The position numbers were made by a program, and so were the translations under genes. From contig JBFWNN010000025.1 of assembly GCA_050251035.1 (NCBI GenBank), forward strand, positions 11,374 to 75,373: a DNA stretch of 64,000 bases. The letters run 5' to 3'. Below are positions 7,852 to 16,810 of this stretch, piece after piece (within the stretch, counting starts at the first letter, position 1; every line of letters begins with the position of its first letter). The DNA comes from Taklimakanibacter sp050251035 (GTDB lineage: Bacteria > Pseudomonadota > Alphaproteobacteria > Rhizobiales > Aestuariivirgaceae). Under the pieces are notes generated by a model. The model did not search any database and was not told where the DNA came from. It was given only the letters and a program-made list of their open reading frames with translations.

Positions 7852-9243
7852 TCACTTGGGACCGATCATGTCCTCCGGCCGCACCAGCCGGTCGAATTCC
7901 GCGGCCGTCACATAATTGAGGCGCAATGCCTCCTCGCGCAAGGTGGTGCCGCGCTTATGCGCCGTCTTGGCGATCTCGGCCGCCTTGTCATAGCCGATCC
8001 TGGGCGCCAAGGCCGTCACCAGCATGAGCGAGCGGTCGAGCGCCGCCTTGATATTGTCCTCGCGCGCCACGATCCCTGAGACGCAGTGATCGGTGAAGCT
8101 CACCGCCGCATCGGCGAGGAGGCGGACCGACTGCAGGAAATTGTAGGCCATCACCGGGTTGAAGACGTTGAGCTCGAAATGGCCCTGGCTGCCGGCGAAG
8201 GTGATGGTGGCCTGGTTGCCGAAGACCTGGGTGCACACCATGGTGAGCGCCTCGCACTGGGTCGGGTTGACCTTGCCCGGCATGATCGAGGAGCCGGGCT
8301 CGTTCTCGGGCAGCGCCAGCTCGCCCAGGCCCGAACGCGGCCCCGAGCCCAGGAAGCGGATGTCGTTGGCGATCTTGAACAGCGAGGCGGCGACCGTGTT
8401 GATGGCGCCATGGCTCATCACCATGGCGTCATGAGCGGCGAGCGCCTCGAATTTGTTGGGCGCCGTGGTGAAGGGCAGGCCGGTGATGCGTGCGATGCGG
8501 GCGGCCACCTTGCGGTCGAAGCCCTTGGGCGCGTTGAGGCCGGTGCCGACGGCGGTGCCCCCCTGAGCCAGCTGCATCAAGTCCGGCATGGTCGCCTCGA
8601 TGCGGGCGATGCCGTTCCTGATCTGCTGGGCATAGCCCGAGAACTCCTGGCCGAGGGTGAGCGGCGTCGCATCCTGGGTGTGGGTGCGCCCGATCTTGAT
8701 GATCCTGGCCCAAAGCTTCGCCTTCCGGGCCAGCGCCTTGTGCAGATGCCGAAGCGCCGGGAGCAGGTCGTGATGGATCTGCTCGGCGCAGGCGACATGC
8801 ATGGCCGTCGGATAGGTGTCGTTGGACGACTGGCTCATATTGACGTGGTCATTGGGATGGACCGGCGATTTGGAGCCCAAGGTGCCGCCCAGCATCTCGA
8901 TGGCGCGGTTGGAGATCACCTCATTGGCGTTCATGTTGGACTGGGTGCCGGAGCCCGTCTGCCAGACCGCCAAGGGGAAGTGGTCGTCGAGCTTGCCCTC
9001 CATCACCTCGCGCGCCGCGGCGACGATGGCCTTACCGACCGTGCGGTCGAGCTTGCCCAGCGCCATGTTCACTTCCGCCGCCGCGAGCTTGACGATCCCT
9101 AAGGCCCGGACGACCGGCTTCGGCTGCTTCTCCCAGCCGATCTTGAAATTGCTCAGCGACCGCTCCGCCTGGGCGCCCCAATAGCGGTCGGCTCGGACCT
9201 GGATGGGGCCAAAAGTGTCGGTTTCGGTGCGGGTCCTGGTCAT
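7852..9243 (-). CDS. fumC: Class II fumarate hydratase
   Basis: Interconverts fumarate and L-malate in the TCA cycle; a cytoplasmic, iron-free homotetramer. The 463-residue length is that of FumC. The signature loop GSSIMPGKVNPTQ is present (near residue 318), with its catalytic Ser on the flexible loop, and SGTQSNMNANEVI (near residue 98) and HPNDHVNMSQSSNDTYPTA (residues about 129-147) form other parts of the shared active site. The N terminus TETDTFGPIQVRADRYWGAQ is typical. It is the first gene of an operon with DUF4169 and RHH genes and is divergent from the TfoX-like gene at 9351 (107-bp gap). Confidence 0.97.
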   Translation of the reverse strand: MTRTRTETDTFGPIQVRADRYWGAQAERSLSNFKIGWEKQPKPVVRALGIVKLAAAEVNMALGKLDRTVGKAIVAAAREVMEGKLDDHFPLAVWQTGSGTQSNMNANEVISNRAIEMLGGTLGSKSPVHPNDHVNMSQSSNDTYPTAMHVACAEQIHHDLLPALRHLHKALARKAKLWARIIKIGRTHTQDATPLTLGQEFSGYAQQIRNGIARIEATMPDLMQLAQGGTAVGTGLNAPKGFDRKVAARIARITGLPFTTAPNKFEALAAHDAMVMSHGAINTVAASLFKIANDIRFLGSGPRSGLGELALPENEPGSSIMPGKVNPTQCEALTMVCTQVFGNQATITFAGSQGHFELNVFNPVMAYNFLQSVRLLADAAVSFTDHCVSGIVAREDNIKAALDRSLMLVTALAPRIGYDKAAEIAKTAHKRGTTLREEALRLNYVTAAEFDRLVRPEDMIGPK

Positions 9244-9350
9244 CTTGTCCTGCCTTGAGATTGCGGGCGCGGTCTAGCATGGCTCAGGGCAGGCTGCCAG
9301 ATCGGAAGCGCACGGCTGGGACGTGCCGCAATGCCATGCTAAAATGAGGC

Positions 9351-9614
9351 ATGAAAGACACGACGCCGCTCAAGGGATTGAAGAATCTCGGGCCGACCAT
9401 CATTCGGCGGCTGAACGAGATCGGCGTGCATGACCGGGGCGATCTCGAGCGGATCGGCGCCGTCGCCGGCCACCGGCTCATCCGCCAGCGCCATCCTGAG
9501 AAGACCATTCCCGTCTGCTACTATCTCTATTCCCTCGAAGGCGCGATCCGCGGCGTGCACTGGAACGACCTGCCGCGCAGAGTGAAGGAAGAGCTGCTGA
9601 GCCAAGTCAGGTAA
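9351..9614 (+). CDS. TfoX/Sxy C-terminal domain protein
   Basis: An 87-residue protein consisting only of the TfoX C-terminal (helix-hairpin-helix-like) domain. LKGLKNLGPTIIRRLNEIGV gives the start and DLERIGAVAG, then CYYLYSLEGAIRGVHWNDLP, the rest. Full TfoX/Sxy proteins regulate competence in gammaproteobacteria, but the isolated C-terminal domain is widespread and its role is not known. No DNA-binding partner is adjacent. The neighbouring fumC and MFS genes do not suggest a pathway. Confidence 0.8.
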   Translation: MKDTTPLKGLKNLGPTIIRRLNEIGVHDRGDLERIGAVAGHRLIRQRHPEKTIPVCYYLYSLEGAIRGVHWNDLPRRVKEELLSQVR

Positions 9615-9713
9615 GCGCCGCCCGTCGATCCGGACATCGCTCATGGTCCCCTAAGACGCCAACCAGCGGCCTGCCAGCTCGGCCGTCGGAGCTTTGGATA
9701 AACGAGACGTCGA

Positions 9714-10892
9714 TCAGCGCGGATATCTGCGAGCCAGCCAGATCATCGCGGCGAAGGAGGCGAAGGCGAAGACGATGGCGACGAGCAATCCGTTGCGCGG
9801 ACCAACCTGGTCGAGAACGAGCGCGAACAGTGTCGGCGCGACGGCGTTGAGGATCAGCTGCGGCGTGGTCAGCGTGCCGATCACCAGGCCGTAGCCCTGG
9901 CGGCCGAACAGGCTCAAGGGGATGATGCCCTTGACGATCGACATGAGGCCGTTGGACATGCCGTAGAGCACGGCGAAGACGAGCGCCGCCCAGAGCGCGA
10001 ACTGGCCCGCGGCGAAAATGCCCAATGCCGCCGGCAGGAGGCCCACGGCGATGAGGCCCAGGGTCATCGTCTTCACCCAATGGCCGGCGAGGATGTCGCC
10101 GATGCGGCTGGCGACCTGGGACGGGCCGATGAGGGCGGCGAGCGTCACCGCGGCGGCCGCGGTGAAGCCCAGGCCTTCGAAGAGCGGCACGACATGGGCG
10201 GAGACCGCGGCGAAGACGACGCCGTTCAAGGCGAGGACGGCGGCGAAGGCGAACATGGCACGGTTGCGATCCACGCCGACGAGGACCGGAGCGGCCATGG
10301 GCTGCGGCTCCTCATCGGACGTGCCTGCAGGCTCCGCGCTCCGGTCAAGGACCAGGAGATGCAGGGGCAGGCACACGAGCAGATGAAGCAGAGCATAGAC
10401 GAGGAAGGTGTTGCGCCAGCCGATCTCCTGCGACAGGACATGTGACAGCGGCCAGAAGACGGTCGAGGCGAGGCCGCCGAACAGGGTCAGATAGGAGATC
10501 GCGCGGCGCGACTTCTCGCGCGCCACCTGGGCGAGCGCGGGAAAGGCCGCGTCATAGAGGATGAGACGCATGGCGGGGCCCAGCACCAGCCAGCCCAGGA
10601 CATAGATCCAGGGCTCGGTCGCGAAAGCCAGGATCAGGCAGCCGAGGCCCGCCAAGCCCGAGCCTGCCGCCATCGTGCGCCGGCCGCCATGCCGGTCGAT
10701 GGCGCGGCCGGCGGCGCGCGAGATGACGCCGCTGATCAGCAAGGCGGCGGAGAAGGCGCCGAAGATGAGAAGCTTCGACCATTGCCGGTCGGCGGCGATG
10801 TCCATGGAGAGGGCGCCGAGCGCGTAATAGGTCGTGCCCCAGCCGATGATCTGGGTGACGCCCAAAGCCGTGATGACGCGCCAAAGGGGCAA
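9714..10892 (-). CDS. MFS transporter
   Basis: A 392-residue inner-membrane protein with about 12 hydrophobic segments, the usual MFS length. The N terminus begins LWRVITALGVTQIIGWGTTY, and the loop between helices 2 and 3 carries GRAIDRHGGRR, the MFS motif A region. The central loop (residues about 190-205) is acidic and contains EPAGTSDEEP. The substrate cannot be read from the sequence. Its start lies four bases past the stop of the PHP-domain gene, so the two are cotranscribed. Confidence 0.85.
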   Translation of the reverse strand: MPLWRVITALGVTQIIGWGTTYYALGALSMDIAADRQWSKLLIFGAFSAALLISGVISRAAGRAIDRHGGRRTMAAGSGLAGLGCLILAFATEPWIYVLGWLVLGPAMRLILYDAAFPALAQVAREKSRRAISYLTLFGGLASTVFWPLSHVLSQEIGWRNTFLVYALLHLLVCLPLHLLVLDRSAEPAGTSDEEPQPMAAPVLVGVDRNRAMFAFAAVLALNGVVFAAVSAHVVPLFEGLGFTAAAAVTLAALIGPSQVASRIGDILAGHWVKTMTLGLIAVGLLPAALGIFAAGQFALWAALVFAVLYGMSNGLMSIVKGIIPLSLFGRQGYGLVIGTLTTPQLILNAVAPTLFALVLDQVGPRNGLLVAIVFAFASFAAMIWLARRYPR

Positions 10893-10896
10893 TTCG

Positions 10897-11826
10897 CTAG
10901 ATCTCGTCCTTCCAGATCGGATTGGTCCAGGCGCGCTTGCCGGCCTGGTCGATGACGACGACGCGGAACCACGGACTTTGCCGGGTGAGGAGCCAGCCCT
11001 TCTCCAGCTTGCGCAGGTCGAGCGTGGCCGAGGTGATCGACTTACCGATGCGCATGACGGTGCGCGAATGGCCGCAGACCGCGACGATGGTGTTGACCGG
11101 CGACGATGCCACGCTGAGCTCGTGGCCTTCGATCGCGACCTCGTGGATGAGCGGGCCCTGGCTCGAATAATAATGGCCCTGTTTCAAGGCTTCGAGCAGC
11201 AGGCCGGGATCGTTCGCCTCAGCCTTGACATGCACCCAGCCGCCGAAATGGTCGTCGTGATGGAAATGCGCGTCGTCGGTGGCAAAGGCGGTCAGCCGCC
11301 GCCCTTCATTGAGTAACTGATCGAGCAGATAGAAGCCTTCGCCGCGGTCGCATTCGACAGCGCAGCCGTGATTGTAGATCTCGACCGCATGGGCAACGTC
11401 GATGGCGCGCCCGTCCTCGATGGTGAGCTGCGACCAGGCGGGATGGGCGATGCCGATGAAGGCGCCGGCCGCGGCGGCGCGGCGTGCGACTTGGGCACCG
11501 GTCTCTTCCGGCGCTGAGGGCGCGAAATCGAGCGGCAGCCCTGCCGCTACGATATGCCAGAGCTCGCCGGCAGAGGTCGCCGGCGCATGCAGTTCGGACC
11601 CGATGATCGTGGTGAAATCGTTGGAGCGGAAGCCCCGCGTGTCGGCGACCGGCCAGTCATAATGGCCGATGAAATGGTCCGACAGCATCATGAAGTCGTA
11701 GCCCGCGTCCTTATAGGCCTGGACGACCTTGTCGGGCGCCAGCGCGCCGTCGGAGAGAGTGGAATGCGTATGGAGATTGCCGCGCCAGAACCGGCCCGGC
11801 AGGGAAAACGGCGAAAGATCGGTCAT
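10897..11826 (-). CDS. PHP-domain metal-dependent phosphoesterase
   Basis: A 309-residue protein. The PHP signature is clear: HTHSTLSDGALAPD (near residue 18) followed by AGYDFMMLSDHF, then FIGIAHPAWSQ and later DDAHFH, which supply the His and Asp metal ligands. PHP proteins hydrolyse phosphate esters with a trinuclear metal centre. The C-terminal part is beta-rich and may bind substrate. The start MTDLSPFSL was chosen because it lies just before the domain and has GAGG upstream; longer in-frame reading lacks family character. It heads a two-gene operon with the MFS transporter. Confidence 0.8.
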   Translation of the reverse strand: MTDLSPFSLPGRFWRGNLHTHSTLSDGALAPDKVVQAYKDAGYDFMMLSDHFIGHYDWPVADTRGFRSNDFTTIIGSELHAPATSAGELWHIVAAGLPLDFAPSAPEETGAQVARRAAAAGAFIGIAHPAWSQLTIEDGRAIDVAHAVEIYNHGCAVECDRGEGFYLLDQLLNEGRRLTAFATDDAHFHHDDHFGGWVHVKAEANDPGLLLEALKQGHYYSSQGPLIHEVAIEGHELSVASSPVNTIVAVCGHSRTVMRIGKSITSATLDLRKLEKGWLLTRQSPWFRVVVIDQAGKRAWTNPIWKDEI

Positions 11827-11859
11827 GGACGCCTCGGTAAGGGTGTTTTGGCTATCGTA

Positions 11860-11887
11860 TTCGCAATTCCCGCTCAATATGCATAAT
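11860..11887 (+). promoter_or_regulatory. Candidate sigma70 promoter for the M48 protease gene
   Basis: TTCGCA (11860-11865) and CATAAT (11882-11887) are separated by 16 bases and lie about 35 bases upstream of the GTG start at 11923. The -10 matches five of six consensus bases. The region is AT-rich compared with its surroundings and is shared with the divergent PHP gene. Confidence 0.4.
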
Positions 11888-11922
11888 GCGGGTATCACCA
11901 TACGTAATTTGCAAGGACTGCC

Positions 11923-13185
11923 GTGAACGGGGTGATCGAGGAGTGGCGTGATTGCGAGGCCTGTGGCACCCGCGTGCCGGTGCATGATCTGGTGCGCACT
12001 TGGTGCGATGCCTGCGGCTGGAATCTGAGCGACCCCGCGCCCAGCCGCACCGTCATCGAGCGCACGGTCGATGCGCTGGGCGCGCTGCACGGCGCCTGGC
12101 TCCTCGAGCAGGTCATAGCTGCGCCCGAGACACAGCTCAGGCCCCGCCTGCGGGTATCCACCGTCCTGGCCTCCGCGCTTTCACTTCTGATCATGGCCGC
12201 CAACCTTCTCGTCGCGCTGGCGGGCCTCTATCTGCTCGTCCGCGGATGGCCGAACGTCATGCTCGTCGCGCTGGGACTGGTGCTGATGCTCGCCGGCTGG
12301 TTCCTGCGGCCGCGGCTCGATCCTCTCCCTCCGGACTGCCTCGAGCGGAGCGCGTTCCCCAATCTGTTCAGCATGGTCGACGGCATCGCCGGGCAATTGT
12401 CCTTGAGCCCGATCGAGCATGTCAGGGTCGATCATCAGTTCAACGCTTCGATGGGGCAGGCGGGGCTGGCGCGCAGGCCGGTGCTCACCATCGGTCTGCC
12501 GCTATGGGCGAGCCTCACCGGGCAGGAGCGCGTCGCCCTGATCGCGCATGAGATGGCGCATCGCGTCAATCGCGATCCAGCCCGCGGCACGGTGACCGGC
12601 TGGGGCCTGTCGGCGCTCGACCGCTGGATATATCTGCTCGATCCGGCAGGCCGAGCCCCGCAGACTCTGGCGGAGATCGCGATCCACATGGCGATGCGCC
12701 TGCTCGGCGCCGCGGCCGGCGGGTTGCGCGGCCTGCTCGCCCGTCTCCTCTATCTCGACAGCCAGCGTGCCGAATATCTCGCCGACCATCTGGCGGCGAA
12801 AGTCGCGGGGCCGGTGGCCACCACGAAGCTCCTGGGCAAGCTCGGGCTCGGCCGCAATCTGCAAGCCGTCGCGGAGCGCGCCTATTATGGCGGCGATACC
12901 GACGGCCGGTCGGTCATCGACGCGTTTCGCGGCTTCGTCGAAACGGTCCCCGAGCGCGAGATGGAGCGGATCAGGCGCGCCGACGCGACGGAGCATGCGC
13001 GGATCGATGCATCGCATCCGCCGACCGCCGCGCGCGTCACCTTCATCAGGAGCCGGCATTTCGAGCTGCCGATGGTCATCCTCAGCGACACGCTGTCGCG
13101 CGCGATCGACGACGAGTTGCAGCCGCTGCGCGAGCGCTTCTCGATGAAGCTCATGGACGGTTTCATCGAGCGGCCCGGAAGCTAA
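11923..13185 (+). CDS. M48-family membrane zinc metalloprotease with N-terminal zinc ribbon
   Basis: A 420-residue protein. Two CxxC pairs near the N terminus (CEACG and CDACG, residues about 9-29) form a zinc ribbon. Two hydrophobic segments follow (residues about 85-127), then the catalytic motif IAHEMAHRVNRDPARG (HExxH near residue 209), and the third zinc ligand in QRAEYLADHLA (near residue 285). This is the M48 (HtpX/Ste24-like) arrangement of integral membrane proteases in protein quality control. The GTG start is supported by AAGGA six bases upstream. The zinc-ribbon addition is less usual for the family. Confidence 0.85.
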   Translation: MNGVIEEWRDCEACGTRVPVHDLVRTWCDACGWNLSDPAPSRTVIERTVDALGALHGAWLLEQVIAAPETQLRPRLRVSTVLASALSLLIMAANLLVALAGLYLLVRGWPNVMLVALGLVLMLAGWFLRPRLDPLPPDCLERSAFPNLFSMVDGIAGQLSLSPIEHVRVDHQFNASMGQAGLARRPVLTIGLPLWASLTGQERVALIAHEMAHRVNRDPARGTVTGWGLSALDRWIYLLDPAGRAPQTLAEIAIHMAMRLLGAAAGGLRGLLARLLYLDSQRAEYLADHLAAKVAGPVATTKLLGKLGLGRNLQAVAERAYYGGDTDGRSVIDAFRGFVETVPEREMERIRRADATEHARIDASHPPTAARVTFIRSRHFELPMVILSDTLSRAIDDELQPLRERFSMKLMDGFIERPGS

Positions 13186-13225
13186 AAGACAGATGGCTCA
13201 AAACGGGGTCGCTCCGCCAAAATCC

Positions 13226-13336
13226 ACCCTCATGCTGAGGTGCGAGCGAAGCGAGCCTCGAAGCATGGTCCAGGAACCGAGACCGCGCAGCTTGCCACCC
13301 TTCGAGGGCCGCTGCGCGGCCACCTCAGGGTGAGGG
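13226..13336. repeat. Palindromic intergenic repeat of Rhizobiales type
   Basis: The non-coding stretch begins CACCCTCATGCTGAGG and ends CCTCAGGGTGAGGG. It has inner segments TGCGAGCGAAGCGAGCC and CTTCGAGGGCCGCTGCGCGG, giving nested inverted repeats. The wording closely resembles dispersed elements seen many times per genome in Bradyrhizobium and relatives. It sits in the convergent gap between the M48 gene and kup, where it could fold at the 3' end of either transcript. A second copy cannot be shown in this window. Confidence 0.7.
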
Positions 13337-13364
13337 CGGTGTGTCGGCTTAAACTCGTCTTGCG

Positions 13365-15269
13365 CTAAACCGACATCTGCATGCCGAGCTCGACGACGCG
13401 CTCGGGCGGGATGCGGAAGAACTCGATGGCGCGCGCCGACTGGTTGGCCAGCATGATGAAGAGCCGCTGCTGCCAGAACGGCATGCGGGCCTTGGGCGAG
13501 GTGCGGATGACGCGGCGGCCGAGGAAATAGGACGCCTGGCGCGGATCGATCGACAGCCCGTAGGGCTCGCACATGCGCAAGGCGGCAGGCACGTCGGGTT
13601 GCTCCATATAACCAAAGCGCGCCTCGACCAGGAAGGCGCCGAGCGGCAGCTTCTTCACTTCCACCCGTTCGTCGCGCGGCACGCGCGGCACCTCCATCGT
13701 CTCGACCGAGATGAAGACGAGGATGTCGTGCAGCACGCGGTTGTGCTTGAGATTGTGCATGAGCGCGCTCGGCGCATAGAGGGGATCGGTCTGCAGGAAG
13801 ACGGCGGCGCCGGCGACGCGGGTCGGCGGGCGGCGCTCCAGGCTCGCCAGCAGGCCCTCGAGCTCGACGCTGTCGCGGCGCAGCTTCTCGGCGAGGAGCA
13901 ATCGGCCGCGCAGCCAAGTGAGCATGGTGACGATGATGACGAGGCCGATGAGCACCGGCACATAGCCGCCGGCGACGAGCTTGGCGCTGTTGGCGGTAAA
14001 GAAGGTGAGCTCGATGAGCAGGATGACGAAGAGGATGGGGAGCACCAGCAGCGGCGGGAAATGGCGCGCATGCCAGAAGACGATGAGCGCCAGCGCCGTG
14101 TCGATGATCATCGAGATGTTGACGGCGATGCCATAGGCGGAAGCGAGGTCGGCGGAAGAGCCGAACAGCAGGACGAGCAGGATGACGCCGGCGAAGACGA
14201 GCCAGTTGATCTGGCCGATATAGATCTGGCCCTGCTCGGTGTCGCTTGTATGGGTGATGTTCATACGCGGCAGGAGGCCGAGCGAGATCGCCTGCTGCGC
14301 GACGGAGAAGGCGCCGGTGATGACGGCCTGGCTGGCGATCACGGTCACCAGGGTGGCGAGCACGACCAGGGGAATCAGCCCCCAGGACGGCGCCATCAGG
14401 AAGAAGGGATTGGTGACGGCCTGCGGATTGGCATGCACGAAGGCGCCCTGGCCCAGATAGTTCAGGATCAGCGCCGGCAGCACGATGAACACCCAGGCCA
14501 TGCGGATCGGGGTGCGGCCGAAATGACCGAGATCGGCATAGAGCGCCTCGCCGCCGGTCACCGCGAGGAACACGCCGGCGAAGATGACGAGACCCATGCC
14601 GGGATCGGCGATGACGAGCTTGACCGCATGGAGCGGGTTGAGCGCCATGAAGATCGCCGGATCGTCGCCGATATGCAGGAGGCCGAGCACGGCGATGGTC
14701 ACGAACCACAGCGTTGTGATGGGCGCGAAGAACGAGGCCACGCTGCCGGTGCCGCGGAACTGGACGGCGAAGAGCGTGGCGAGGATGACGAGCGTGGTCG
14801 GCACGACGAAGGGCTCGAATCCGGGATTGATGACGGTGAGGCCCTCGACCGCGGACAGGACCGAGATGGCGGGAGTGATCATCGCGTCGCCGAAGAAGAA
14901 GGCCGCGCCCACGACGCCCAGAATGAGGACGAAACTGCGCCGTTTCCTGAGCGCCTGCTCGGCGAGCACCACGAGGGTCAGGATGCCGCCTTCACCCTTG
15001 TTGTCGGCGCGCATCAGGATCAGCACATATTTGATGGTGACGATAAGGACGAGCGCCCAGATCAGCAGAGAGACGACGGCGACGACGTCGGCATGCACAT
15101 TGCCGCCGGCGCCCGCCACATGGGCGAGGGATTCGCGCATCGCATAGAGGGGCGATGTTCCGATGTCGCCGAACACCACGCCGATGCTGGCGAAAGCGAG
15201 CTTCAGCTTGCGGCGGAACTCGGCGCGCGATTCGGTATCACCGGCGGGCGTTGATGGACTGTCACTCAT
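13365..15269 (-). CDS. kup: Kup-type potassium uptake protein
   Basis: A 634-residue low-affinity K+/H+ symporter of the KUP/HAK/KT family. The N-terminal part has GVVFGDIGTSPLYAMRES (near residue 36), the family hallmark, followed by about 12 hydrophobic segments up to residue about 450 and a hydrophilic cytoplasmic domain to the end. FFGDAMITPAISVLSAVEGL (near residue 128) is another conserved block. The gene lies 30 bases downstream of mepA on the same strand, suggesting cotranscription with sspB and mepA. A palindromic repeat lies just beyond its stop. Confidence 0.96.
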   Translation of the reverse strand: MSDSPSTPAGDTESRAEFRRKLKLAFASIGVVFGDIGTSPLYAMRESLAHVAGAGGNVHADVVAVVSLLIWALVLIVTIKYVLILMRADNKGEGGILTLVVLAEQALRKRRSFVLILGVVGAAFFFGDAMITPAISVLSAVEGLTVINPGFEPFVVPTTLVILATLFAVQFRGTGSVASFFAPITTLWFVTIAVLGLLHIGDDPAIFMALNPLHAVKLVIADPGMGLVIFAGVFLAVTGGEALYADLGHFGRTPIRMAWVFIVLPALILNYLGQGAFVHANPQAVTNPFFLMAPSWGLIPLVVLATLVTVIASQAVITGAFSVAQQAISLGLLPRMNITHTSDTEQGQIYIGQINWLVFAGVILLVLLFGSSADLASAYGIAVNISMIIDTALALIVFWHARHFPPLLVLPILFVILLIELTFFTANSAKLVAGGYVPVLIGLVIIVTMLTWLRGRLLLAEKLRRDSVELEGLLASLERRPPTRVAGAAVFLQTDPLYAPSALMHNLKHNRVLHDILVFISVETMEVPRVPRDERVEVKKLPLGAFLVEARFGYMEQPDVPAALRMCEPYGLSIDPRQASYFLGRRVIRTSPKARMPFWQQRLFIMLANQSARAIEFFRIPPERVVELGMQMSV

Positions 15270-15299
15270 GCTGCGGCCGAAAGCGGCTTCACCGCCCGG

Positions 15300-16238
15300 T
15301 TACTCCACCGTTACAACGGAGCGGCATTCAGCAGGAAGAGCCGTAATCGTCAAGGGCTTGGCCGGTTTCGGCGGCTTGGCGTTGGGATCAGGCTTCTTCG
15401 GCGGCTTCCAGGGAGCATCGCCATACCAGTATGCGAGCTCTTCGCCGCAGCCCGTCCCGTCCTTGGGGTTGGGCGTCCACTGATCCTTGCAGCCCTTATT
15501 CTGACATTTGATGCGGATGTGGAAGTGATAATTGTGCCCATAATAGGGGCGCACCTTGGCGAGCCACGAGCGGTCACCGGTCGCCCAGCGGCACAGTTCC
15601 TTCTTGATCGGCGGATGGACGAAGATGCGCGCGACATCCGAGTAGGACGCAGCGCGCTTGATGAGGCGGGCATGCGCTTCCGTCCATACGCTGTAATCCA
15701 TCGTCTTGCGGTCCTTGACCACGAGAGTGGCGCTGATCTTCTCACGCTCCTCGCGCGTCAAGGTGCGGTCGGGCATCGGGGTCAGCCAGATATCGGCGTC
15801 GAGGCCGATCTGGTGGCTGGCATGGCCGGTCAGCATCGGGCCGCCGCGCGGCTGCGATATGTCGCCGACCAGAAGGCCGTTCCAGCCGTCCTTGTCGCGC
15901 GCCTCCTCGGCCAGGCGCTCGAGCAGAGCGATGAGCCTGGGATGGCCCCAATTGCGGTTGCGCGACAGGCGCATCACCTGCCAGGCCGGCCCGTTCACCG
16001 GCAGCGCCTTGCCGCCGGCGAGGCAGCCGCGCGCGTAGGTGCCGAAGGAGCGCGCCGCCATGCTGGCCGGAGTCTTCTGGGCGCTGAACAGCTTCTTGGC
16101 GGGAATGTCGTTGATCGCCTGATTGGCGATCGCCGCCAGCGTGGCGGAATCGGCGGCGGGGAGTGCGCCCGTGTCCTGTGCCGCGGCGGGCAAGGACGAC
16201 AGGAGCAAAATCAGAAGACCTGCGAATAGCCTGGGCAC
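15300..16238 (-). CDS. mepA: Penicillin-insensitive murein endopeptidase (M74)
   Basis: A periplasmic zinc endopeptidase that cuts D-Ala-DAP cross-links in peptidoglycan. A signal peptide is visible (LFAGLLILLLSSLPAAAQ), and the metal-binding motifs of the family are present: GHASHQIGLDADIWL (near residue 150) and HNYHFHIRIKC near the C-terminal third. The last residues after CKDQWTPNPKDGTGC are Pro- and Lys-rich. I chose the GTG at 16238, which directly precedes the signal peptide and starts four bases after the sspB stop; a longer reading would overlap sspB. The 312-residue length fits the family. Confidence 0.92.
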   Translation of the reverse strand: MPRLFAGLLILLLSSLPAAAQDTGALPAADSATLAAIANQAINDIPAKKLFSAQKTPASMAARSFGTYARGCLAGGKALPVNGPAWQVMRLSRNRNWGHPRLIALLERLAEEARDKDGWNGLLVGDISQPRGGPMLTGHASHQIGLDADIWLTPMPDRTLTREEREKISATLVVKDRKTMDYSVWTEAHARLIKRAASYSDVARIFVHPPIKKELCRWATGDRSWLAKVRPYYGHNYHFHIRIKCQNKGCKDQWTPNPKDGTGCGEELAYWYGDAPWKPPKKPDPNAKPPKPAKPLTITALPAECRSVVTVE

Positions 16239-16242
16239 GGGT

Positions 16243-16731
16243 TCACTTCTTTCTGAATGAATCGAGGGAGACGACGCGACCGGTATCGGCTTCCGCCGCA
16301 ACGGGCTCGGCCGCGGCGGGCTCGGCGACTGCGGGCTTCGCCGCGGCCTCGGGCTCCTTGGCCGGAACCTCGACCTTCACCGTCTCGAATTGCAGGCCGA
16401 ACTGGACATGAGGATCGAGGAAGCCCTTGATCGCGTTGAAAGGGACGACGAGCTTTTCCGGGATATTGTCGAACGACAGCTCGACCTCGAACTCGTCCTC
16501 GCGCACCTGCAGGTTCCAATATTGATGCTGCAGCACGATGGTCATCTCGCGCGGATATTTGTTGTCGAGCCGTTCGGAGAGCCGCACTCCCGGATAGCGC
16601 GTGTCGAAAGCGATATAGAAATGATGGTCGCCGGGGAGGCCGGTCTTGATGACCTTGCGCAACGACGCGCGCACGACCCCACGCAGCGCTTCCTGCGCCA
16701 GGAGGTCGTAGCGCATCAGATCTTCAGCCAT
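16243..16731 (-). CDS. sspB: ClpXP adaptor SspB (alphaproteobacterial type)
   Basis: SspB binds the ssrA tag on incomplete proteins and tethers them to ClpX for degradation. The 162-residue product has the substrate-binding domain (IAFDTRYPGVRLSERL, YPREMTIVLQHQYWNL, ELSFDNIPEKLVVPFNAI), then an Ala/Glu/Pro-rich linker and a short C-terminal peptide ending VVSLDSFRKK, the expected position of the ClpX-binding tail. It lies directly downstream of the ssrA gene on the same strand (about 80 bases), and mepA and kup follow. The position next to its own substrate-tagging RNA strongly supports the call. Confidence 0.94.
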   Translation of the reverse strand: MAEDLMRYDLLAQEALRGVVRASLRKVIKTGLPGDHHFYIAFDTRYPGVRLSERLDNKYPREMTIVLQHQYWNLQVREDEFEVELSFDNIPEKLVVPFNAIKGFLDPHVQFGLQFETVKVEVPAKEPEAAAKPAVAEPAAAEPVAAEADTGRVVSLDSFRKK

Positions 16732-16810
16732 GGCGGGGTCCCCGAAAGCAAACGATTCACCGGCTATAATACTAGAGGGGAGGGGGGAGAAGTCATTAAA
16801 ATGAGGGAAA

